Shown piece after piece: positions 1-11,115 of a DNA stretch of 64,000 nucleotides. Below the pieces are notes generated by a model, which ran no database searches, had not been told where the DNA came from, and saw only the letters and a program-made list of their open reading frames with translations. Position 1 is the first letter of the stretch; every line of letters starts with the position of its first letter. Source of the stretch: Zhengitettix transpicula (lineage: Eukaryota > Arthropoda > Insecta > Orthoptera > Tetrigidae). The stretch is from assembly GCA_037074705.1 (NCBI GenBank), contig CM073591.1, forward strand, positions 75,002,532 to 75,066,531, written 5' to 3'. Both the position numbers and the translations under genes were made by a program.

Positions 1-603
1 AAAGATAGGCCCCTAATTGTTAGATTATATTAAATCCTAAAAATACATGAAGTTATGACAAATTACAATAATTTATTCCCAACATTCGAAATGAGATGCG
101 TGGCGCTTTCAAACTTTATGGTATTATCTAAAATTGGTTGTTACAACTTGAGTTTTTTTTGTAATTTTTAAGGAATGTTTTATTTATTTGACGTACGTAT
201 GACGATAACGGCACAAAAGGACAGTTCAAATTCCGTTCAGTAGGTCACGTATCTTTTATTATCTGTCTTCATCTAAATTTCAAGATACAAGACAGCTTCT
301 AGTTTCCCTGAAATCAAACACCTCAAGTAGTGCTTCAGAGAAATGTTACGTTCAGAATAATGTAATTTAGATGTTGTACAATACAAGTTAAAACTATTAC
401 TATTCTGACCACCGTAATTGTCTATTGACAGTGTCAAAAATTAGCAGAAAATTGAGCGTTTCAAATTTTATTCCACACACCCATATTTTAATCACAGGAT
501 CATTTTTCTTTTAATAATAATGCCACTGTCAATTAATTCAGCCGTTTTTCTTTTCAATTAGCAAAGGAGTTTCTTTAATTATTGTAAGCTTTCCCTGTGT
601 AAA
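1..603. other. AT-rich stretch, nothing recognised
   Basis: No open reading frame of note, RNA gene or repeat shared with the rest of the window was seen here. It precedes the hairpin element at 613-749. Confidence 0.5.
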
Positions 604-612
604 TTATTAATT

Positions 613-749
613 AATTTTTCGCGGTTGAGCACCGGGTTCAGATTTCTCGACGTTGACGTTTCTGCGATCATTATGAAGACAGCGGTAGAGAATGACCGCA
701 GAGACGTTAACATCGAGAAATCTGAACCTGGTGCTCAACCGCGAAAAAT
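613..749. mobile_element. Hairpin (foldback) MITE
   Basis: Two arms of about 58 bases are near-perfect reverse complements. The left arm starts TTTTTCGCGGTTGAGCACC near 615 and the right arm ends with its complement near 748; about 30 unpaired bases separate them. The sequence TTATTAATT occurs on both sides (604-612 and 750-758), a possible 8-9 bp target-site duplication. That size would suit a hAT-type MITE, but the family is not identified. An ORF of about 70 codons across it on the minus strand is an artefact of the palindrome. Confidence 0.75.
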
Positions 750-759
750 TTATTAATTT

Positions 760-3700
760 TCTTTTAGTCCATTTGCCTTTTGTAAATTTTACTTGTACGG
801 TAATCCTCGTAATACTCAATTTCAGTTTTTAATAAAATAATGATTACAATTTTTTTCTGCCAAATTAAGCTAGTCTCTGTCTGGAAGCAAACCCAGGCTC
901 TCAATTTTGCAAGCTAATACATTAGTAAATTTGTATTAATTTGCATAAATGAATAACGCCAAGACATCGTACCGCCGAAAATATTACAGGAACACGTGAG
1001 CGAAAGACATACTTTGAAATAAAGACCTACTAAATCATCTCGATCATTGAAATGATAAGGCTGTGTTCACCTTTGAGATGAATTGATTTTAAACTGAAGA
1101 TTTTATTAGGTTTTAAATATTTTAAATAAAGAATGGTTTACGATTTGAGCGAGGTAATGTGGTTTATTAATTATGTTTAAGAATCTAGAAGTATGTTACG
1201 CGCAGAAGCCAATACCATTAACTTTGTTAACATATCCACGCTTTTCGGGTGGTAGAAGCATCGTGAGGGTTCATATCCTAACCTAAAAGAAATATTTGAC
1301 ATGATAAAGACAGAAAAATTATTTATGTTTGCTACTGACACTTAATGAGAAATATAATTTATGTAAAACCAGACGCTTCAAGGTTGGGAACAGCAATCTA
1401 CATCGGTATCAGCAAAGTGCTTTAGTGCGAACACGAACGCTTGAAGTCCAAGTAGACTGTACGTATACTAGTGCTTTAGTATCAAGCAATGTCTAACTTT
1501 TATCTAATTATGAATGGCGTCGTTCATTTTGTATTTATTCTTGTGTGATGTGTAAATCTGTAATTTATGATAGTTAATTCTCTATCATTATTTACTAGTG
1601 CATATTGAATTTTTTTTCAGTGCTGTAAATATTACATTATGCCCTTAGAATAGTTAAATAATTTTTATTTTTGTTATTATTACTATATAGTTCTTTTACG
1701 TATGCAGGACAGAGAAATTTGTGTTCCTGATTTTTAGTATTTTATGTTACTTATAATTGTTTATAATTGTAGCATCCAATAATTATATTGTAATTTTATG
1801 TATGAGGAATAAAATAAATAAAATAAAATCATTATGTGAAGCAATGATCAATATTATGAGATCATCTTGATGACCATTTGCAGACATTTTATGCAAGTTT
1901 CAGAGAAATTCCGTGGTCCATGATTTGCGTGAACCGAACAAGGATTCTCAATCCTCATTTCCCAACCCATAATATTTTTTTATCACTTGTTAAACGTCGT
2001 CTAAAATACAAACAGTTTTTATTGTATCTTCAAAATAAAGTCAGATACATTTTGAGCTTTCGGCGGATTAACCGAAGTAATTTTAAATATATTAAATTAA
2101 ATTAAATATATTGTCGTTTTACTTAGCACTCCAATTTTTCGACTATTCTTTAATGTGTTCTAAATATATAATATTTTTCTTTTAAATACGTGGTTCTTCC
2201 TATTTAAAATTTGAACGTGTCGAAATCTATCTCTCGATTTTCATCATTTTGGTATTTAAGAAACAATAGAGCATTGAATTAAAGTGTCATCTAACCGGTA
2301 TTCATAAAAAACGAATTTGATCAGTATACGTAATTGTATTGTCTACTTTCCAATTTCACTGAGATTATTCTGTAGCTGTGAAACGTCTCTCTTTTACTTA
2401 CAAATGAATTTCCTTGTTACCGGAAATACGCATTCGTGACTTTGAAAACGATACTTAGAGTGATAAAAAACAGAATTCAATTATTTAAATCGTCCGAAGC
2501 TGTCGATTAACTTGACAAAGATCGTAATAAACTAGATTTACACAAGATTACAAGCCAAATGAGAACATTTCCACCACTTTTTGCTTATTGCTTATTGTTC
2601 TTACTTGTGTGTGTGTTTATGATGTCTGCGTTCCTCATTCGTGTAGTTTCATAGTTATGTATTTCACTGTTCTGTTTGTTATGTATGTAATAAGTCTTTG
2701 ACTTATCCTATTTCCTCAGTAAAAGGCTAATTGAAACAATAAATATATCTAAAGCCAAAAATTTACGCTAAGTTGTTTTGTTCAGATTTTAAAAATCTAA
2801 CACAGAAGATATTGTATATTTCTGGAAAACTAAATTTATATTGCTTATTCGGTTCCAGATATATTTGGAATAAGAAATTACAGAACTATGAACGAATTTT
2901 GTCCATATTGTAAGCATTTAAAATGAATCTCTATGGCCAACTAAGGTACAGACTTATAATAACTAGCGTTTTCTTATAAACTAGTTTGAAAATGAAATAT
3001 CAGCCGCACTGGATATTTAAATCAATTTTAATTACTATTCGTATAAAAAATTAAGCTTAATTCAACTCAAACTGGTTAGACACATTTTAACGTTGTCAGT
3101 ATCATCTCTCTTAACATAGTTTGGACTTTACTGCAAACATGATCGATCGTGTGTTAAATTGTCGATGACTTGGCGAATGTCCGATTACGCTGTCAATTTT
3201 ATTTTTGATATAGTTGCAATATCTACCACGCAGATAAGACAGTAATTGTTTATCGTAGGCCACGGTTTAATTTCCAGCGTTAACAAAGGCCTTTATCTGT
3301 AATAACGACTGTTATCAATGAACAGTTGCTCCTGCACAAACAAAACTTCAAACTGAAGGCAAGGAAAGGAACAACAATTTACGTTCATCAGGTTTCTATG
3401 ACCACGACGTGGACTCTTGTAGTAATATCGTAATAATTATACTTAATTCCAATTTTTGCTAAGAATGGTTGCATATAAATATATTTTATTTCGATGTCAT
3501 CACATCATATTTTTATAATTATCAATATATAAAAATATTCTAACAAAAATAATTCTATTAACGATATAGAAATAATTAAAAACAAAAAAGGTACCCGGTA
3601 GTCAAAAAAATTGGAAATTCAATATATTGTTAAATTCTAGAATTACATTTCCAAAACAAACAGACTACTTAAAACTGAAAGTGTTAAAATTTCTCAATTT

Positions 3701-3840
3701 ATTATAAACATATTTGTTTATAACCTGTGAATTTAATTTTTTTTTACACTTCTTTCAATCCAAATTTATCTTCAACAATATCACGAAGAATTTTTGTATT
3801 CCAAATATTTATATGAATTTAAGTATCGTGCCTCATTAAT
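760..3840. other. Non-coding AT-rich stretch with one A-rich tail
   Basis: No gene is recognised. Near 1808-1829 is an A-rich run with repeated AATAAA (aataaaataaataaaataa) that could be the 3' end of an old retroelement or transcript lying upstream on the plus strand; the body of such an element could not be identified. The rest is low-complexity AT-rich DNA. Confidence 0.4.
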
Positions 3841-3847
3841 GTATTAT

Positions 3848-3880
3848 CCGATGACGTCACAAAGTTGGACCGAAACGTTG
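3848..3880 (+). other. Hammerhead-ribozyme-like core
   Basis: The order is CCGATGA, then GTC and GAC as a possible short helix, then CGAAAC. This resembles the hammerhead core CUGANGA, helix II, GAAA, with U4 replaced by C. No convincing helix I pairing was found in the flanks, so it is probably a decayed copy or a chance match. Hammerhead motifs are known from Penelope-like elements and other arthropod repeats. Confidence 0.25.
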
Positions 3881-4126
3881 TATTTCTAATTGATTTTTAA
3901 TTTCCTTGGAGACATAACTCTCTAGTTTAACAGTGTATTAAATATCCTATTTTTCTGACTTTATTAGCTCATTTATTTATTTTTTGTTATATAAATATCA
4001 ATAATAAACAGTTTTTCAATTTAAAATAAGTCAATTAACAGTCCTCGACACTCTACTGGATTATTGTAAGTATAATTAAATTTGAAAATTTTTGTTAGTC
4101 CATAACATGTGGCAATAAGTCTAAAA

Positions 4127-4320
4127 CTGAAATCTACCAAAAATGAGGACAATCGACATTGTTTTTCAATAAGTTGAATAAAAATTTTTAGATCTTGGTA
4201 CGGCGATCGAAATTTGATAAACTCGATATTCTGAATTTCAGTAATCAAGATTAATGTATGGTTCTCATAAATTCTAACTAGAATAATTATTTATGTTGGA
4301 TTCTTTCATAAATGTATTGA
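4127..4320 (-). repeat. Arm of an inverted duplication (partner 8483-8670)
   Basis: About 190 bases match the reverse complement of 8483-8670 with only a few differences. The minus strand stays open across the match (75 codons, 4021-4248). The same residues, including ITEIQNIEFIKFR and IFIQLIEKQCRLS, can be read from the plus strand of the partner, where a stop follows. It may be part of a transposon coding region; the protein is not recognised. Confidence 0.6.
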
Positions 4321-4906
4321 TATAGGGCAACCAGACTATTCACCCAAACATTTGTATTGGTTTCATAAATTTTATTGTTACTGGTGAATAAAAGAAATTA
4401 CATTCACTTATAACAAAACCAAGAACATGAGTATATTGTGAAATTAAAAACTTATCTTAGAAGATTTAGATTGATTTATTGGCTCCATTAATCCTCTGCT
4501 GAGAAAATAGGACAAGTCAAAGAAATTTACATAGTCAACATATACAACAATAAATTACGCAACTTGAAAATACAGAAACGTAACAATAAACGAAGACATC
4601 ACACGCACATACATAAGAATAATACATATAAAATAAATAATACATATAAATATATATCAAAGAAAATATAAAATAACAGTTGTGGCAAGCGTGGAGGGCT
4701 TTCCAATTAATAGGTCCACGTTGTGAAATTCCATTCGTGCCTCCTACAATTATCTCTGAATCTACATGTTTTGTAACTTCGGGAACTTCTCTGATGACTT
4801 CTGGCTCCTGGTTTCACATAAACCGCAAGCATCGAAACTACTACCTATATTTTCCTTTAGATGTTCACTGCACCGTCTACCATGGCTGGACATGAGTATC
4901 TCAATA

Positions 4907-5086
4907 TTATTTTTCTTCTTTACCCTTCAAATCGGACTTCTTAGTTCCGATTGGTGAAATGTTGTCGCTCGCTTCTTCCTGAAGAACACTGAATCTATTG
5001 GACAGAGAGACCATCACAGTCTTGGCAGCACGGAGAATATCTATAACTTTCTCAAGCTCTTTCACTCTACTCTCAGATTTCGACAT
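4907..5086 (-). pseudogene. Short ORF of unknown origin, possibly part of a decayed retrocopy
   Basis: An ATG-to-stop frame of 59 codons. The middle (residues 7 to 40) looks like an amphipathic helix or short coiled coil (RVKELEKVIDILRAAKTVM) and the end is rich in lysine and glutamate. Upstream on the same strand, up to about 5200, another frame begins MSNLTLAVLKQLPQ and soon meets stops. Downstream to about 4680, codon-like sequence including a CGLC pair continues with frame changes. The whole 4680-5200 block is less AT-rich than its surroundings. It could be a LINE ORF1 remnant or a processed pseudogene; no family is recognised. Confidence 0.3.
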
Positions 5087-5209
5087 TTCTCACAATCTTT
5101 ACGAGGACTGTGCAAGTTGAGCCTTTTCAACAGCGTTTGCGTCTTACCCGTTGTGGGAAGTCCCAGCGCCTTGCGGCAGCTGCTTCAGCACAGCCAAAGT
5201 GAGATTAGA

Positions 5210-6100
5210 CATTCCTGAAAAAGTTTTAAGTCCACTCTGGGACACGTCCGGATCCTACGGCTGCTGACTAACGAATAGAAAATTACAAATAAATGTATCA
5301 CAACATTTTCAATTTTCCCAATCAATACTACATGCAAAAGTTCACATAATTTCCTGAGCGCCATTTAGAAACACCAAACAATTTTGGATAATAATGTGAA
5401 AATTTTATTTGAAACTTATCATTTATTCGTATATTTCATCATCACATTTATCGTTGATTCTGAACAGAAACGTTAGATCTCAAAATAATTGTTTATACGA
5501 AGGTTATAACGAACCGGTCACACACTAGAAGTAATCGATGGTAATCCCGTTTACTTAAAAATAAATTTTAACTGTTGATTATTTATTTTTTCTTTCTAAT
5601 GTTGTTTCATAAAAATTCGTCAGATATTAAAAATCATGAAAATAATTTTTTAAAAGCGACTGCAAAAGCTTTATAAATGATTGAAATTCAAAAGAAAAGT
5701 TATTTTAAACTTAATTGTGCAAGAAAATACGGAAACTAAACTAAGAGTGTGCAGAAACCATGTGTACGGAACACTAAAAGTTTTAATTATTTCAATCGTT
5801 TTCAGCAGAAACTGGGTGATGATTGATTCCAACGGAAAAATTGTTCCTCCCCTCGTTTAATTTTAATAGTGAGGAAAAGTCCTGTAAGGTTCGGCGCTCA
5901 CAAGTTGAGAAATAAATCATGCGGGGAATCAGTTTGAACATTAGCCATCTGCGCATCCTGTCACTGTGAATCATATAAGAAGTCAGAAAATACATCATTT
6001 TATATTTTATGAAAGCACTATCAACATATTTTTTAAAATTACAGCGTTTAAAATAAAGAACCAAAAGTTTGTTTATCAAAGGTAACGTTCATCCAATTTT
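5210..6100. other. Non-coding stretch
   Basis: No convincing gene. The 95-codon minus-strand frame at 5792-6079 shows no domain, no signal and no biased composition, and is not called. Confidence 0.4.
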
Positions 6101-6103
6101 ATT

Positions 6104-6700
6104 TTGAACTAGTTGGGTTTCCCAGCGTTGCCCGGATATTCATAATTAAACTCAGCGATATCCATAACCTCGGTTTCGACTTTAATCTCGTGTGTTTTCG
6201 CGACATTTTCTTGTAACGCTCCTTAATCTCCACTCCTAAGGGTGTTCCGCTCCTTTGCCGTAGGGGTTGAAATTATACACAAAGAGCAACGTTATAAATA
6301 CTATCAATCTCTTTGACCCCGGAAAATATCACCGTTAAACATTTTATAAAATTTCCAACCGGATCGGCAAGTTAAATGTCATAATTAAACTCAGCGACAT
6401 CCATAGCCCAGGATTCGACTCCAATCTCGGCTGTTTTTACTTTAATTTTATGTAACGTCCTTCAACCCCCAGGGTGCTCCACTCCTATACTTAAAGGGAT
6501 TGAAATTATACACCATAAAAATCCGGAGAAACACTATCAATCTGATTGACACCGAAAATTATTTATCCGACGCAAATATCTGCCGTTCGAGCATATTTGA
6601 AAATTTCCGCCCCCATCCCTGGAGGTGTAAGTCGTGTCTTACCCCTCCCCTCACAGTGTTCGTTTATTATATTACAGAATTCTGTATCAAAAATGATCCA
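6104..6700 (+). repeat. Interspersed repeat family beginning near gttgcccg, two tandem units
   Basis: It starts with gaactagttgggtttcccag followed by cgttgcccgg. A segment beginning attaaactcagcga recurs about 240 bases later (near 6144 and 6382), each followed by pyrimidine-rich text and a gggtg-tcc block, so there are two diverged tandem units. Related copies occur at about 16600-17180 (reverse), 19590-19720 (reverse), 39290-39370, 40360-40680 and 45745-46010. The class is not identified. Confidence 0.55.
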
Positions 6701-6789
6701 ATGTATAACTTGAAGAAGGATAGAAACTTGTTAATCTCGAAGAAACAAAGTATTGAAATAAAAGCTTCTAAACTGATGTAAAACGGGTG

Positions 6790-7890
6790 GAAATGTATGA
6801 AATGTGCAATTACTACGGTAGTGAACAGTGGCAGATGCCAGATTCAGTTAAAATCTGGTAGGTAAGATACTACAGATATATCTTTCATTCTAATATGGCA
6901 TAACACGATAAAAGAATGTATCTAAAAAACATTATGATTATGGAGTCAGCTGACGAAATCCTAATCACGACGGCTATCGTTGAGATACGTTCTTTTCTGA
7001 TTTTGCATATCTGCCAGGTTTCAGCATTTGTAGGTACGCCGATAAGTGCTCGTTCAATCGCTCAACAGATTTTATACAGGTACGTACGAAATTCAGTCCA
7101 AATAATGGTAATAATAAATAGCAACAGTTACATTTTTACCATTGTGTGTAATTAGGATTTTTTCTATTGTATTATACTTGTTTATACGAATTATTGCAAA
7201 TCTGTCTATGTTAATGAATGTTTCCTTATATAATTGTACCCTACAATTCGGTTATAACATTTGTTGTTGTACAGAAACATCTTATTCATCTTTAAGGGTT
7301 CAGTCGAACTTATACTGTTATCACACTTCAGAAATCCAAATTTCCAAAAAAAAATATTTATATACGATTCAGGATAAAAACTGATTAGATAAATCTGTGG
7401 TTAATATATTGATAAAAGAAATTTTGTCGTATATATTGAAGGAGGTTTGTCAGTGTCGCTCTCCCATGTTGTGTAAGTGATAATGGACATTGTCAAATAT
7501 GAACCCCTATGTTCATAATTTTATAGCAAATTTTATTAAGTTGTATGTATCCACTGATTGCAAACAATTTAACTTTCTTATTGCGTTAATTGTTTAAATA
7601 TTGGTAACCAGCTGAAGGAAAATGGAAATTTTGTAGTTAGAACCTTTCTCTGGCTCATTGTTTGAAAATATTGGACACTCGCTCAATATCGATCAAAACT
7701 GACGGTTGTAAAATAAAATCACTTTTTTAAAATATTATGAATAGAGAATGATAATTTTACTGCCTTAATAAAATCTTGAGATACAAATAAGTTCGCTGTT
7801 TGTATATTCTACTTTAATGATAAAATTTTCATGATTTTTTAAACTATTTTTATTGGTATATAAAGTTTAACGTCTGTTTTGATGATACAA
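6790..7890. other. Non-coding AT-rich stretch
   Basis: Short open frames at 6916-7155 and 7142-7384 are AT-driven with no recognisable domain. No repeat shared with the window was noticed. Confidence 0.4.
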
Positions 7891-7894
7891 TAGC

Positions 7895-8365
7895 CAATAA
7901 AATAAATTTAAAAATATTTAATTTAATTACTTAATTAAATTACATGTTTTGGTCCTTATGTGGACTCGCATCAGGCATAGATACCAGAATAACAGTAAAC
8001 ACAGAAATATGTACATTATAAACACGTGATTTTATTATTGTAAGAAAAAAATTTAAGTAAGCGATAAAATATAAAAATGATTCAAACATCATTAATGTTA
8101 AAAACAATACTGATACATTAAGTGCTATTTACAACTTCATATTTTATTAATCGTAAATTTTTAAGCAATTATGCAATACATTTGTCAACTTTCTATTTAT
8201 TTTGTATTGTTTATTTACAATTATAAATTCTTCTTTGTCCTACAATAATGTCTTTATAATATACTTATCTCTGTATTTACTATTATTCTGTTATCTTTGC
8301 CTGAAGAGGTCCACATAAGGACCGGAACATTTCGTAATTTAATTTATTATTAATATCAAATATTT
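7895..8365. mobile_element. Large foldback element with hammerhead-like arms
   Basis: The arms at about 7905-7998 and 8265-8350 are inverted copies. Both contain GGTCC-ttatgt-GGAC or its complement, next to catcaggca or its complement, then an AT tract. About 270 bases of AT-rich sequence lie between the arms. Read towards the ends of the element, each arm resembles a hammerhead core (see 8301-8328). It has no coding capacity. It may be a non-autonomous foldback or Penelope-like terminal repeat. Confidence 0.5.
8301..8328 (+). other. Hammerhead-ribozyme-like core in a foldback arm
   Basis: CTGAAGA (fits CUGANGA) is followed by GGTCC, a 6-base loop ACATAA and GGACC (a perfect 5-bp helix II), then GGAAC where GAAAC is expected. 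The opposite arm, read on the minus strand from 7975 to 7943, has CTGATG, an extra C, GA, GTCC, the same loop, GGAC, then CAAAAC. Each arm deviates at different positions, so a common ancestor closer to the consensus is plausible. Helices I and III were not established. Confidence 0.3.
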
Positions 8366-8482
8366 TTGGTCTGTTATTGATTGTTTTATTATCAAATAAT
8401 TTTAATGGTGTTTTATAATCTCATTTTAAATATTCAACAGATTCACCGGGAAACCCTTCATTCTGTATAAAATATATCCAAT

Positions 8483-8670
8483 TTATGAAAGAATCCAACA
8501 TAAATAATTATTATAGTTAGAATTTATGAGAACCATACATTAATCTTGATTACAGAAATTCAGAATATCGAGTTTATCAAATTTCGATGGTCGTACCAAG
8601 ATCTAAAAATTTTTATTCAACTTATTGAAAAACAATGTCGATTGTCCTAATTTTTGGTAGATCCTGATTT
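8483..8670 (+). repeat. Arm of an inverted duplication (partner 4127-4320)
   Basis: This is a reverse-complement match to 4127-4320, starting at ttatgaaagaatcc. It runs directly into the LINE carboxyl-terminal fragment that follows. Confidence 0.6.
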
Positions 8671-8699
8671 TATTAAATACTTTACTAGCATTTTTTCTT

Positions 8700-8971
8700 T
8701 CATTTCAACACATGCAGCTCATGCAAGGAGCCTACAACAATTCCTCATGTCCTCCTTAACTGTCCCAAATATAGCGAGATAAGAAGATCAACCATAGCAG
8801 CCCATTCAATGATGGATATTTTCAACTCATCAACAATAATAAACAACCTCATAGACTTTACAATGAAAACTGACTTGTATAAAGTAATTTAAATGTTATA
8901 CAAATGTAAAAGTTAACAGATTTTAAGTCGCTAATGCCCAAAAGGTTAATGCGACATTAAATTGTAATTAA
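8700..8971 (+). mobile_element. 5'-truncated LINE: last codons and 3' end
   Basis: From about 8701 a frame reads through TCSSC-x8-H-x4-C (codons from 8710), the CCHC-type knuckle usual at the carboxyl end of I/Jockey-group ORF2 proteins. It ends with MKTDLYKVI and a TAA stop at 8890-8892. About 70 bases of 3' untranslated sequence follow, ending in an A-rich tail (attaaaaaaa). All upstream ORF2 is missing, as expected from 5' truncation on insertion. Confidence 0.7.
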
Positions 8972-8974
8972 AAA

Positions 8975-9260
8975 AACACTAGCTGGGCGCCTGGCGTTGC
9001 CCGTGAACTTATTTATATAAAGCCGAAAAAATGCATTCAATTGTTAGCTAAATTTACAATATAAACAAATTGGGGTCATTAATACAACACAAAAATTAAC
9101 TTATATTTTCAGCAAGGATCGTAAAGTATTTCGTATTGTTTTTCATTATCATTCGATGAAATATTTTTGGATAAAATTATACTTTTTATTCAATGGATAT
9201 ATTTATGCTTTATTTCATTACGGAAAAAGGAACTATTTCCTTCGTTCGTCGCGTAGTAAC

Positions 9261-9301
<41 letters not shown>

Positions 9302-9530
9302 GTCTAACGTCATGGTAACTTGGCGAGCAGTAATTTAACTCAAAAGGATTACATTTGTCAATTATAATTCTTTCAACTTTTATGCTAGGGGTTACTCACC
9401 CCCCAAACTACCATTCTTCGTGTTTTGAAGAATATGTGTACCAATTTTTGTTGCAATCTATCCACGCGTTTAAATTTGTATGGAAATTAACCTAAATACA
9501 TACATACATACATACAATTATTATATAGAT
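8975..9530 (+). repeat. Interspersed repeat with catacata tail
   Basis: It begins ctagctgggcgcctggcgtt then gcccgtgaac and ends with a tandem CATA run (about 9497-9516). It contains a CT microsatellite (9262-9299). A reverse copy lies at about 19050-19440, sharing the text around ttgcaatctatccacgcgtt and the block near tttcgtattg. Its tail resembles that of the family at 6104, so the two may be one family. The class is unknown. Confidence 0.55.
9262..9299. repeat. CT microsatellite
   Basis: An uninterrupted CT dinucleotide run of about 38 bases. Confidence 0.95.
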
Positions 9531-9539
9531 TTCAAATGT

Positions 9540-10918
9540 AGTACTCGACCTTCTACAACGCGGAAAATAGTTCTTAATGTTAATGTTTTACTACCAGTCT
9601 CTATATATTCGTGTGATCTCATATCGTCGTACTTATAATAATAATAATCTTATAATACTTGTAATAATAATCGCATAATTGGGATATCAAAAGAAAACAA
9701 TTCTTCGAAATTTTTCTTCACTTACACGAGTCTGTGTTTTTTTGGTCCGTCACCAAACTTTCTCTTCATCATCTCTGCATCGTCATTTCTGTGGACGTTC
9801 CTAATAAACAATGCATTTTTGTTGACAAGATGGCCCGAGACGGAAATTCCATCATTAGAATGTTAATAACACCGCCGGAACTCCAGGTTTTCCCCACGCT
9901 TGAAGAAATCGATTTGTGACTAATAAGACGGAAAAATGTTGATTTCCTTCGCTGTTCCTTGCGTGGTGTTTCAGGAATAGCCAATAAAAAGAATCAGTGA
10001 ATAGTTGGTAGTTGTAGTTCTACAAGTGAGACCATTTTTCTCCATTGTTATTCTCTCCACTAAAATAGCTGATAAAAATCACTTGGATTACATAATGTTG
10101 ATATAAACTAAATTTATATTACACTTACTGTCGTCGAAACGGTAAAGAAAATTAGTGTAAGAAGACGAAACAGTCTTTGCGGATGTCGTCAACGATTGCC
10201 TTGATGAAACTTCTTATTCAAGTAGTGAATTCGGCTGTGGATTTTCTGAAGATACTACTTATGAGCCAAATTCCGTATCACGCCGTTCAAGACAGTGGTG
10301 ATATCATGGTCTAGTGACGAAACTACGACACAGCTCCTAATATAAAATTATGGTCATGTGTTCCGAAATTAAATAAAGAATTTGACCACAAACTGTTGTG
10401 TATGTTTAGTCTACGGCAAATAAGAGCTATAATGAACGAAGTAACTAAAATTTTGTTGTCGAAACAAATCCTGATCTAAAAAAAAAACATGTAAAAAATT
10501 TACGAGGCCAAAAGTCAGATATGGAACGAAGCTGTGGTATATTTTCCATAAAATGAAAAAATAAAGTAATCGTCTAAAATAAACAAAAAATTAAAATTGC
10601 AATTTTACAATACGAATATGTGTTATTTTATTGTAAACATGGTTAAGTATTTTGTTATTTAAAATATTAACCGCTTCCAATATATTCCAATCGTAGTTAT
10701 ATTTTAGACTGACTGATTGGGACTATTTAATTAATTAGTATATATTAATGATGGTGAGTCAATAAGCAAACTAAAACTCAACTTTACGACGTGAGTAGAA
10801 GATGTATTAATTATCGCACCTTATTATTTCATTCAGATTTCAAAACTAGCATTTAATATTGGCCATGAAGACAGATTGTATGCCCAATTGATGTCGATGA
10901 TTTTGTGTTTTATTTCAG
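9540..10918. other. Region upstream of the aminopeptidase coding start
   Basis: No upstream exon can be called. A frame near 10,180-10,320 reads an acidic stretch, DETSYSSSEFGCGFSEDTT, followed by a stop; this resembles the acidic amino ends of transposase-derived proteins but is too short to assign. Because the first coding exon is preceded by a pyrimidine tract and AG, at least one 5' untranslated exon and the promoter probably lie in or beyond this stretch. Confidence 0.35.
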
Positions 10919-11115
10919 GACACAATATAATGAAGGCTCTCGTCCCGCTGTTGTTCGTCTGTTGCTGCTTTACTACTGGAAGCCGCCTACCTCTGACTTT
11001 TAGGCCAGATTCCTATGTTATTCACCTAGCACCAAAATTCGACGCACAGGAGAACTCCTTTCATGGTCGGGTAGAAATCGACGCAAGTTCCATAGACCAC
11101 ACTCCTTACAACAAC
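10919..11115 (+). CDS. APN-like exon 1: start codon and signal peptide
   Basis: The acceptor tttatttcag ends at 10918, so a non-coding exon should lie upstream. Translation starts at the ATG at 10930 after 11 untranslated bases. An in-frame TTG/ATG further upstream would fall in the intron. Residues 1-18 ([18 protein letters not shown]) are a clear signal peptide, followed by [15 protein letters not shown], the usual start of the mature M1 amino domain. The donor GTTAGT is at 11116. It ends in phase 0 with NN, which joins VT from exon 2 to make an NVT glycosylation site. Confidence 0.85.

Noticed and set aside
607..819. 70-codon minus-strand ORF
   Set aside because: It is read through the two arms of the hairpin MITE.
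9734..9984. Overlapping plus (9734-9919) and minus (9769-9984) ORFs upstream of the aminopeptidase
   Set aside because: No domain and no start context; the plus frame does not join exon 1 through any evident splice sites.
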